Shown here: positions 53,592-60,748 of the stretch, piece after piece | How the letters are laid out: each line of letters opens with the position of its first letter | Position numbering within the stretch: position 1 is the first letter of the stretch | Origin: Bacteroidaceae bacterium | Lineage (GTDB): Bacteria; Bacteroidota; Bacteroidia; Bacteroidales; Bacteroidaceae | Assembly: GCA_017379075.1 (NCBI GenBank) | Contig: JAFNXL010000012.1 | Location: 35,524-99,523, forward strand | Direction: 5' to 3' | Length of the DNA stretch: 64,000 nt | The notes under the pieces: generated by a model | Database searches by the model: none | Told to the model about the DNA's origin: nothing | Seen by the model: only the letters and a program-made list of their open reading frames with translations | Translations under genes and position numbers: made by a program

Positions 53592-53622
53592 TTGGCTGTT
53601 TCTCAGAAAAGCCCTACCTTTG
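53592..53622 (+). promoter_or_regulatory. Promoter of the tRNA-Pro gene
   Basis: TTG at 53592-53594 and TACCTTTG at 53615-53622 with a 20-bp spacer. Start near 53626, 16 nt before the mature tRNA. Confidence 0.7.
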
Positions 53623-53641
53623 CACCGCTTTTCGAAAGCGC

Positions 53642-53714
53642 CGGGGTGTAGCGCAGTTGGTAGCGCACCTGGTTTGGGACCAGGTGGTCGCCCGTTCGAG
53701 CCGGGTCACCCCGA
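53642..53714 (+). tRNA. tRNA-Pro (anticodon TGG)
   Basis: Complete cloverleaf: acceptor CGGGGTG/CACCCCG, D arm GCGC/GCGC with AGTTGGTA, anticodon arm CCTGG-TTTGGGA-CCAGG giving anticodon TGG, T arm GCCCG-TTCGAGC-CGGGT (one G-T pair), discriminator A. The CCA end is not encoded. Confidence 0.95.
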
Positions 53715-53734
53715 CAAAAAAACAAAGAAAAAGT

Positions 53735-53764
53735 TTGCAGGTTCAAAAAAAAGTTGTACCTTTG
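53735..53764 (+). promoter_or_regulatory. Promoter of the tRNA-Cys gene
   Basis: TTG at 53735-53737 and TACCTTTG at 53757-53764 with a 19-bp spacer, between the two tRNA genes; so each tRNA appears to have its own promoter. Confidence 0.68.
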
Positions 53765-53782
53765 CAGCGCAAAAACAAAAAC

Positions 53783-53857
53783 GGTGCCTTGGATGAGTGG
53801 CTTAGTCTCTGGTCTGCAAAACCAGCCACGGCGGTTCGAATCCGCCAGGCACCTCCA
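53783..53857 (+). tRNA. tRNA-Cys (anticodon GCA)
   Basis: Acceptor GGTGCCT/AGGCACC, anticodon arm CTGGT-CTGCAAA-ACCAG giving anticodon GCA, T arm GGCGG-TTCGAAT-CCGCC, discriminator T73, and an encoded CCA end (53855-53857). U73 is typical of cysteine tRNA. Confidence 0.95.
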
Positions 53858-53862
53858 AAAAG

Positions 53863-53895
53863 AACGCTATATCACCTCTGATATAGCGTTTTTCT
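53863..53895 (+). terminator. Strong terminator after tRNA-Cys
   Basis: AACGCTATATCA (53863-53874) and TGATATAGCGTT (53879-53890) form a perfect 12-bp stem with loop CCTC, followed by TTTCTTTT. Confidence 0.85.
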
Positions 53896-55140
53896 TTTAT
53901 TATCTGATGCAACGTTTGGTACCAATGCTGAGTCCTATTATAGCTGTTGTAGCAACATAATCATCAATTTTCTGAAATTGCAAAATGCAAAAACGCAAAA
54001 CACACTCCTATATTACTGATTTATAATGAATTGCATAGTTTGTAGTTTTGCAAATCCTTGCAAATACCTTGCTAATGGGGCGAAACGGAGTGATTTTGGT
54101 GGGGTTATTGAAGTTTTTTGAGGGACTTTTTTGACTTTCAGACGTCATTTTGTCCCGTAAAATGTCATATCATGATGAAAAATCACTCGAAAAATGAACG
54201 AAATCAACTCGACAAGTTTATAGCACCTTCCCTATAGTCATCATGACCATACCTCATTCAAAAAAATATAAGATGTTTTCGATGAGGTATGGTAAACATG
54301 ACATTAAGAGTGTGAGCAAATTTCAGCATGACGTTAGAAGGTATCCTCCCATCCAAAAAAGTGTAAAAATTTCAGAATTCTAAGATTTTCCTACCTCACG
54401 TAGTAGTTCTTTTTTCCTCACGAGGCAGTACTTTTTCTCTCGCGAGGTAGTGTTTTGGGGTAAACTCCCTTAGACCCCCAGGATGTGCGATTTGTAAAAT
54501 ATTTTACATTTTTTCGCTTGTCCTTTCGCCTGTTATTTTGTCTAATCATTTACTTCATTTTTGCATTTTGCTTGCATTTGCTTGCATTTTGTCTTGTATC
54601 AAAATTGTGGGGAAAAGGCAGAAAATGCGGATTTGAAGTCTCAAAATAGGTGGATTATCGGGCAAAAATGCAACAAAAGCGAAAAATGCCTTTTTTCACT
54701 TTTTGTGCAGATTATGGGCGACAAGGAGTACGAAAGTGGCGTTTTGGGCGCAGAAGTGGGCGAAACGGGCAAAGAAAACGCATTTTTCGTACAACTTGAA
54801 GAATTTACACATTGAATTGATAATCAACGCATTACAGAAATAAGGATGCATTTTTTGCAAAAATCTTTGCATTTCGTTTGCATTTGCAAAACGCTTTTCG
54901 GGGCCTTATTAACCTGATTATCAGATAGTTTCAATCCTATTTTGCAATTTTGCAATTTTGCCTGCAAAAATTTTATGACTGGAAACAGGCTATATAATAA
55001 TATATATATTAATATTAGTCAATACTATTCACTAATATAATAAGGTGTTGGGGGTCTTGGGGTTTAAAAAAAATTGAATTTGCAAAATGCAAAAATGCAA
55101 AAACCGATTTTCCGGCAACGGATAACGGAGAGCCTGTCCC
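53896..55140. other. AT-rich gene-free tract with small repeats
   Basis: About 1.25 kb without a credible gene; the longest frame (84 codons at 54561) has no recognisable similarity. Contents: many short TGCAAAA/TTTTGCA motifs; an 11-bp inverted repeat CCATACCTCAT/ATGAGGTATGG (54247-54257 and 54282-54292); three imperfect 22-bp direct repeats (54394-54459); and a long TA-rich run near 54990-55040. No repeat of the tRNA-Cys 3' end was found here, so it is not an obvious integration site. Confidence 0.6.
54394..54459. repeat. Three imperfect 22-bp direct repeats
   Basis: Units start at 54394, 54416 and 54438: CCTCACGTAGTAGTTC..., CCTCACGAGGCAGTAC..., TCTCGCGAGGTAGTG.... The period is exactly 22 bp, two helical turns, with T-rich ends. 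They resemble the CTCRCGAGGTAGTA motif seen in other Bacteroidales intergenic regions, as far as I recall. Confidence 0.6.
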
Positions 55141-56463
55141 CTACTCTTCAAAGAGGGCTTTCCAGTTGTAGACGCGGAAGAAATAGGGACGGTAGAAGTC
55201 GGCAGAACCGACGGCGTTGAAATTGTCAGCCCACTCCTTACAGTCGGTATTGGTGGAGAAGACCAGTTCGCCTTGACGCGAGAGCGACTGATGAAGATGG
55301 GGCATGTAGAAATGCTGATAGGTGCGCGTGCCAAGTTTGTCAAGCTCGCGGGGCATTGACCACAGATGGCGGCAATCCTCAAAGGGTCCCCAGGGGGTGC
55401 GGCTTCGCATGATATAGACTTCCCTGGCAAAGACAAATCCCTGTGCCGTCATGTAGTACCAGTCGCCGTCCTTGAAGACCCAGGGCGTAGCCACACTCTT
55501 GCTGCTGATGGCGGAACGTCTTGCTTCCTCGGGCGTGGGATATGTGTTTTGCCAATAGAACTTCCCAGAAGCATCCGCCACGTAATATTCCCAGGGCGAA
55601 CGGAGGTCGTGAGTGCGGGAACGTGCCACCACGGGCGAAGAGGTGTTTAGCAGGTCGCCCGCGTTCTTGCGGAACTGGTAGCAGGAATAGAGGTAGGTAT
55701 GCCCGTCCTCGTCTTCCCAAAGCGTGCTGCCATAGCCTATGGGGTCATGCACAATGAAGTTGTGGTCCACGCTGAGCAGCTTCAGGTATTCCGGGCTTCC
55801 GGGCTTGCCTTCAAGCGAATAGACGGCAAGGGCGCGGTTGCGGGGCTGCATGAGGTTCTGCGTGCCGTTGTAGACGCCAGCCCAAAGCATTTGCAGGCAG
55901 CCATCCACCACGGTGGCGTCGCCCGCCCAATAGAGCCAGGTCTGGTCAATCTCGCCCCGGCGAATCTGCGCTTCGGTCTTCTCGCCATTGGGGTGGCGCA
56001 GATGTGTGCGGCAATGGTAATAGCCCTCGGCGGTGGAATCCTCGCGCTGCACCCAGTCGGCCAGCCACACAAAGCTGGTGTCTTCCGCTCCGGGCAGTCC
56101 GTCTTCTCCAGGTGTCTGCACCATCAGGCTGTTGCGGGGAAAGTTGCTCGAACGGCGGATTCGGCTCGACGCATCCGTGGCACGGCCATAGAAGCTGTCG
56201 TTGAAGCTCCAGAACACGTTTCCACCGGGCAGCAGTGTTGTCTGCACGCCGTCCCCGCCATTCCATCCCAGCGTGCGCGTAAAAAGGGCATCGTAGCGTT
56301 TGTCCTTATAGACGTACACATTGGAGTTGGCGTTGTTGTGCGGCATGCGCTCCAGCCCCCATTCGGCTGGGATTTGTGGCTCGGCCCATTGTTGTTGGCC
56401 GTTCTGGGCCATTGCCTCCACGAAGCAGAAAATGCTGAAGATTATCAACAAGCGGTATCGCAT
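55141..56463 (-). CDS. Secreted five-bladed-propeller-like protein (DUF4185/DUF5005-like)
   Basis: 440 residues with a signal peptide (about 1-19, ending EAMAQ). Sequence has repeated blade-like segments: GGDGVQTTLLPGGNVFWSFNDSFYG near 65-90, VHDPIGYGSTLWEDEDGHTYLYSC near 238, WVFKDGDWYYMTAQGFVFAREVYIMRSRTPWGPF near 340. These fit a five-bladed beta-propeller like glycoside-hydrolase-related families DUF4185 or DUF5005. Catalytic role not certain. It lies 31 bp after the GH88-type gene, suggesting joint action on an uronate-containing glycan. Confidence 0.7.
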   Translation of the reverse strand: MRYRLLIIFSIFCFVEAMAQNGQQQWAEPQIPAEWGLERMPHNNANSNVYVYKDKRYDALFTRTLGWNGGDGVQTTLLPGGNVFWSFNDSFYGRATDASSRIRRSSNFPRNSLMVQTPGEDGLPGAEDTSFVWLADWVQREDSTAEGYYHCRTHLRHPNGEKTEAQIRRGEIDQTWLYWAGDATVVDGCLQMLWAGVYNGTQNLMQPRNRALAVYSLEGKPGSPEYLKLLSVDHNFIVHDPIGYGSTLWEDEDGHTYLYSCYQFRKNAGDLLNTSSPVVARSRTHDLRSPWEYYVADASGKFYWQNTYPTPEEARRSAISSKSVATPWVFKDGDWYYMTAQGFVFAREVYIMRSRTPWGPFEDCRHLWSMPRELDKLGTRTYQHFYMPHLHQSLSRQGELVFSTNTDCKEWADNFNAVGSADFYRPYFFRVYNWKALFEE

Positions 56464-56494
56464 TGCCCTTATTTTACTTTTTCTTGAATTGTGG

Positions 56495-58837
56495 TTACTG
56501 TTTCAAGGCATGGTCGGCACCCACGTCTTGTCCGTTCCAAGCGCGGCGGCTGGTCCAGTCGGCTGACGGATTCGCCCAAAAAGGATCGGCAGGCGGAAGA
56601 CCCAAGGGAAGGAAGGCCGCCATGCAGAGATAGAGGCTGCCGGTGTTGATGTAGGTCTCGGACATATTGATCTGGCTGCCGGCAAATCCCACTCGCAGCC
56701 ATCCGTCCTTGTCAAACGTACGGGGCATGGCCAATTGGCGCCGCATCACGCTTGTGAGCGCACATCTCACCTGTGCGGGGTTCATCTGCCCGGGAAGCAG
56801 ATGAAGCAGGGCCGCATCAGAGAGGGCATGGAAGACGCCGAAGCGATAGGCTATGGAACGACCGATGACGGGGAAGGTGCCTTCGGGAGATACCATTCTC
56901 TCCAGTTGGGCGGCAAAACGCGAATGGCGCTGTTCCTGCACCGTCAAGAAGTCGGCTCCGTCAAGATTGTGCTTCTTCATCACACGCAGCACCTCCGTGA
57001 GCATGGGATGGATGACAAGGCTGTTGTAATAGTCGAGATGGAAATCGACTCCGTCGCCATACCAGGCGTCGCCCTTGTACCATTCGTCACGAAAACGGCG
57101 GACACCCTTGTTCAGCCTGTCCGCATCGTATTCGCCGGAGAACTCGAGCAGCGCCGCCTCCACGATTGAAGCGAAAAGCAACCAGTTGCTCTCATAGGCC
57201 TTTATCTGGCGGCTGGTCTTCCAGGCGGCAATGAGATTCTTCTGCGTCTGCTTGTCCAGCTTCTCCCAAATCTGTGTGGGTGCGCGCAACACGCCCTGTG
57301 CCAGAAAGGCAGCGTCCACAAGCGGTTGGGCATGGCGGTTGTCAAACATGAGAAAGTCTGCCGAACGGGGATCTACGGCCTGTCTGATGCCGTCTGCCAC
57401 CATTTGGATGTAGGTTTGGCGCAAGCGGCCCTCGGGCGTATTGTCGGGGCCAAGCTCAAGCCAGGGCGCAATGCCGCAAACGGTTCTGCCCACGGCTTCA
57501 AGATAGGAGACCTGACGGCGCAGGGTGTCATCGGAAAGCGACTCGAAGGGCATGTTCTGCTTCAGCGTACCAGCGGCCAGATTGGATAGGACGGGAGAGG
57601 CTATGGTAAGCATGCTCTCCAACCATTCCTTGCGGTCTGCGGCACCGTCGGTTCGCTCCATAAGCCTCTTCATTCGGACGAGCGCCTCCACATAGTAATA
57701 GTCGGCATAGGTGAGCGGCACATCCACCTCTGACTTGCCGGGCAAATGCCCCACCCCATGCATCAGCACGAATCCGCCATTCTCGCCTTCCTTGGCCAAA
57801 TAAGCGTCCGTGGTGAGCGAGCGGAGCTGTTCCCGGGCAAAGGAGAGCCAAAGGGCAGCATCCTTGGAGGGGTCGAGCTGGCTCAGCTCTATCAATGCCG
57901 AGGCCATTATGGCGGCAGCAGAGGCGTCGCGCTTGGCATTGGGAATATCGGGTGCGTTATAGTCCCAATAAGGAACCTTGTCTTTTGGCATATTGGGATG
58001 GTTCACGAGAAAGGACGCTATGGCCCTGGCCTGCTTCAGATAGGCCTTCTTCCCAGTCTCGCGATACATCATCGTGTAGCCATAGAGCCCCCATGCCTGA
58101 CCTCTCGCCCAGGCACTCTCATCGGCATAGCCCTGATGTGTGTTCTTGACATGGGGCTTTCCGCTGATGGTGTCGTAGGACACAACATGATAGGTGCTGT
58201 AATCCTTGCGGAAATGGTTCTTGATGGTGGTGTTGGCATGGGTACACGCAATCTTCTCAAAAGAGCGGTCACCGGTGTGCTTGCTCATATAGCACAGCAT
58301 TTCCAGGTTCATCATATTGTCAATGATGACGGGGAACTGCCACTTCTTGTTGAAGTCCCACGAGCGCATTACGCCCAGTTTGGGATTCCAGCGTGTGAGC
58401 AGGCTGTGGGTTCCTTCTTCAATCACCTGCTGGTAATGTTCGTTGCCGGTGAGACGGTAACCGTGGCCAAAGCTGCAATAGAGCATGAAGCCGAGGTCAT
58501 GAGTGTTGGTCATCCGTTTGGCGGGTTCCACCCGGGATGTGAACAATTCGGCCTGCCTGCGCAGTTCCTCATCGCCATAATGTTCATAAAGCATCCACAA
58601 CACGCCGGGGAAGAAGCCCGACACCCAGTTGTTGTACTTGCAGGTTACGAGTTTGCCCTTCTCAAAGGTGCGCGGAAGGGCATCGGGGGTGTTTTCCAGC
58701 GTGTTGGCCATAAACTGTGCCTGATGCTTTGCGCGGGAAAGTCCCCGCTCCACAACCGCCGTCATGGACTCTTGCGCATGAATGGAAAGCACAGCAAGGA
58801 AAACGGCGGCCAAGAGGGAAAGACGGGTTCGTTTCAT
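56495..58837 (-). CDS. Secreted fusion of GH88 unsaturated-uronyl hydrolase and DUF2264 domain
   Basis: 780 residues with a signal peptide (about 1-21). Residues about 25-400 are GH88-like: NNWVSGFFPGVLWMLYEHYGD near 68-88, NTHDLGFMLYCSFGHGY near 112-128 and VIIDNMMNLEMLCYM near 172 with the two Asp residues expected for hydration of the enol-ether, plus WARGQAWGLYGYTMMY near 248. Residues about 410-770 match DUF2264 (GRTVCGIAPWLELG; WKTSRQIKAYESNWLLFASIVEAALL; GDAWYGDGVDFHLDYYNSLVIHPML). Separate genes usually encode these. It would cut unsaturated uronic acids from lyase products. It precedes the propeller gene. Confidence 0.88.
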   Translation of the reverse strand: MKRTRLSLLAAVFLAVLSIHAQESMTAVVERGLSRAKHQAQFMANTLENTPDALPRTFEKGKLVTCKYNNWVSGFFPGVLWMLYEHYGDEELRRQAELFTSRVEPAKRMTNTHDLGFMLYCSFGHGYRLTGNEHYQQVIEEGTHSLLTRWNPKLGVMRSWDFNKKWQFPVIIDNMMNLEMLCYMSKHTGDRSFEKIACTHANTTIKNHFRKDYSTYHVVSYDTISGKPHVKNTHQGYADESAWARGQAWGLYGYTMMYRETGKKAYLKQARAIASFLVNHPNMPKDKVPYWDYNAPDIPNAKRDASAAAIMASALIELSQLDPSKDAALWLSFAREQLRSLTTDAYLAKEGENGGFVLMHGVGHLPGKSEVDVPLTYADYYYVEALVRMKRLMERTDGAADRKEWLESMLTIASPVLSNLAAGTLKQNMPFESLSDDTLRRQVSYLEAVGRTVCGIAPWLELGPDNTPEGRLRQTYIQMVADGIRQAVDPRSADFLMFDNRHAQPLVDAAFLAQGVLRAPTQIWEKLDKQTQKNLIAAWKTSRQIKAYESNWLLFASIVEAALLEFSGEYDADRLNKGVRRFRDEWYKGDAWYGDGVDFHLDYYNSLVIHPMLTEVLRVMKKHNLDGADFLTVQEQRHSRFAAQLERMVSPEGTFPVIGRSIAYRFGVFHALSDAALLHLLPGQMNPAQVRCALTSVMRRQLAMPRTFDKDGWLRVGFAGSQINMSETYINTGSLYLCMAAFLPLGLPPADPFWANPSADWTSRRAWNGQDVGADHALKQ

Positions 58838-58858
58838 GTTTTTCCGGGGAAAGAAGGT

Positions 58859-59050
58859 TCATTTCATTTTTTCACGCCACATTCTGCTCATATCCTCGAG
58901 CTCCTTGCCGCGGATGGAATTGGGAAAGATCTCCGCAATGAGCACCCAGCAGATGAGACCCCAAGACATCATGAACGATGCGCTGTAGAGCATGGTGAGG
59001 GTGGAATAGGCATCGTTGCCGAAAGGCTGGGACGCCCCAACCTTTCGAGA
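58859..59050 (-). pseudogene. Remnant of an MFS sugar:H+ symporter
   Basis: A 63-codon open stretch from after a TAA at 59051-59053 to a TGA at 58859. It reads VGASQPFGNDAYSTLTML, then SASFMMSWGLICWVLIAEIFPNSIRGK, the conserved cytoplasmic-loop signature near helix 10/11 of the sugar-porter family, and continues straight into ELEDMSRMWREKMK, the normal C-terminal end (after PETKGK). Thus the N-terminal ten or so helices and the last helix pair are missing. It looks like a 5' deletion plus an internal deletion between two GK sites. It may once have supplied the uronate locus. Confidence 0.7.
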
Positions 59051-59062
59051 TTAAACGATGTA

Positions 59063-60580
59063 TTACTGATGCTGTTCGCGCAACAGGTCGTTCACGGTCT
59101 TCACCGGATTGAAGGTGCTCAGAGGCACTTCCACAAAGATGGTGCTCCAATCGCTCATGGCACCGTTCCACAAACCTGGAAGTTCCAGAGCCTTCAGCTC
59201 GCGACCGTTCTTGCTCTTGTTGGAGATAAAGCCCGTTGCGGGATCCACAAACTTAAGCAAATCGAAACGGTTGCCGTTGTAGTCCTTCAAGGCACAGACC
59301 AAATCCACGGGATTGAAGTGGGTGCCCTCGGTAAACATCTTCATGTATTCGGGATTGTTCTTGTCAATCTGGCTGCTTTCCAAAATCTGAAGGCTCACAC
59401 TTCCATCGGGATTGAAAGCCATGAAGGGGCCGCCGCCGGGTTCGCCCACATTCTTCACCACACCACAAACGCGGATAGGACGGTTGAGCTTGGTGCGCAG
59501 GAAATCTCGCAAGTCGTCATCGGAAAGTTCCTTCAGTCCGGGCACATTGCAGTGCAACTGGTGACGTACAAAACGAATCATATCCTCAAGGTCGGAACGG
59601 TTGTACTCGCCGCTATCCAGCAAGCGAAGATAAGAGAAGGCCTGACGCTGAACGTCCACCAACACACCGGCAATGATTTGTTTCCAAAGCACGGTATCGG
59701 CCTTCAGACTGTCGGGCACCACGTTGTCGATATTTTTGACAAACACAACATCGCTCTGCAAGTCGTTGAGGTTCTGGATGAGTGCGCCATGACCTCCGGG
59801 ACGGAACAGCAGCTTGCCGTCATCGGTACGGAAGGGTGTGTTGTCCGCATTGGCGGCCACGGTGTCAGTGCTGGGTTTCTGCTCGCTGAATGATACGTTA
59901 TAGTTGATACTGTACTCGTCCTGATAAATGGGAAGGACACGTTCCACCAATTTCTCGAACAAAGCTTTGTGTTCAGTGCTTACGGTGAAGTGAACTTCTG
60001 TCTCGCCCTGGGAGCTGGCATACAACGCAGCCTCCACCAAATGCTCTTCGAGCGGAGTGCGCGCACCGTTAGGATAAGTGTGGAACTTCAAGAGGCCCTT
60101 GGGAAGCTGTCCGTAATTGAGGCCCTTGTCCTTCAGCATATTGGCCACTACGGCCTTGTACTGTCCGTCAGCAATGAGCTGGTCCACGCCCTTACCTTCG
60201 TTCTTGCGGCAGGCATAGTCCAAATCCTGAAAGAATGCGAAGTTGTGGATGTCATTGAAATAAGCCTTCTCAAACGGTGTGGTGGGCTCGTCATAGGGAG
60301 CGTCAAGGAACTCGAACATATCCTTGAACATACGGCTTGCCGCACCGCTGGCGGGCACAAACTTGGTGATGACATGTCCCTGGCGCTTGTACTCTTCCCA
60401 GGCCTGCAGATAATTGTCCACTTCATGGCTGGCGGGAACCATGATATCTTCGCCTATTGCAGCAGCGCCCTGCAATTTCAAATAGGGGAAACCAGTCTCG
60501 AAACTTTTCAGTTGAGCAAGCAACTGTTCTTCAGTTATTCCTTTTTCCTGTAACTGAATTTTGTCTTGTGAAGTTAGCAT
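59063..60580 (-). CDS. DUF4301 family protein
   Basis: 505 residues. N-terminal LTSQDKIQLQEKGITEEQLLAQLKSFETGFPYLKL and VITKFVPASGAASRMFKDMFEFL (about 88-110) are typical of DUF4301; later motifs LLFRPGGHGALIQNLNDLQSDVVFVKNIDNVVPD near 252-285 resemble nucleotidyltransferase/UTP-sugar-like signatures. No signal peptide or membrane span. Function is unknown, although the FRPGGHGAL motif suggests a nucleotide-sugar or phosphate-binding enzyme. It has its own promoter element 43 nt upstream and is not linked to the genes downstream. Confidence 0.88.
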   Translation of the reverse strand: MLTSQDKIQLQEKGITEEQLLAQLKSFETGFPYLKLQGAAAIGEDIMVPASHEVDNYLQAWEEYKRQGHVITKFVPASGAASRMFKDMFEFLDAPYDEPTTPFEKAYFNDIHNFAFFQDLDYACRKNEGKGVDQLIADGQYKAVVANMLKDKGLNYGQLPKGLLKFHTYPNGARTPLEEHLVEAALYASSQGETEVHFTVSTEHKALFEKLVERVLPIYQDEYSINYNVSFSEQKPSTDTVAANADNTPFRTDDGKLLFRPGGHGALIQNLNDLQSDVVFVKNIDNVVPDSLKADTVLWKQIIAGVLVDVQRQAFSYLRLLDSGEYNRSDLEDMIRFVRHQLHCNVPGLKELSDDDLRDFLRTKLNRPIRVCGVVKNVGEPGGGPFMAFNPDGSVSLQILESSQIDKNNPEYMKMFTEGTHFNPVDLVCALKDYNGNRFDLLKFVDPATGFISNKSKNGRELKALELPGLWNGAMSDWSTIFVEVPLSTFNPVKTVNDLLREQHQ

Positions 60581-60622
60581 TATTTTTGGTATTATTTATA
60601 TGGTTTTTCTTCTTTTTCGATA

Positions 60623-60630
60623 CAAATATA
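60623..60630 (-). promoter_or_regulatory. -7 element for the DUF4301 gene
   Basis: TATATTTG fits TAnnTTTG. Predicted leader to the ATG at 60580 is about 38 nt. Divergent from the relA promoter. Confidence 0.5.
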
Positions 60631-60673
60631 AACAAAAACTTTCAAACTGGACAAAAAATGCAAAAAAAATGAG

Positions 60674-60681
60674 TAACTTTG
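60674..60681 (+). promoter_or_regulatory. -7 element for the RelA-like synthetase gene
   Basis: TAACTTTG fits TAnnTTTG; the leader to the ATG at 60749 is about 64 nt. A 13-bp palindrome TTGTGTAACACAA (60684-60696) starts at the predicted transcription start and could be an operator. Confidence 0.5.
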
Positions 60682-60748
60682 TATTGTGTAACACAACTCA
60701 CAGGTAAGCAGACTCTATTTTGTTTAAAAACAACAAGATTAAAGCGAA

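Noticed and set aside
54561-54815. 84-codon open frame in the AT-rich tract
   Set aside because: No recognisable domain and atypical composition; probably chance.
53642-55140. Integrated element at the tRNA-Cys 3' end
   Set aside because: No integrase gene and no duplicate of the tRNA 3' end were found downstream.
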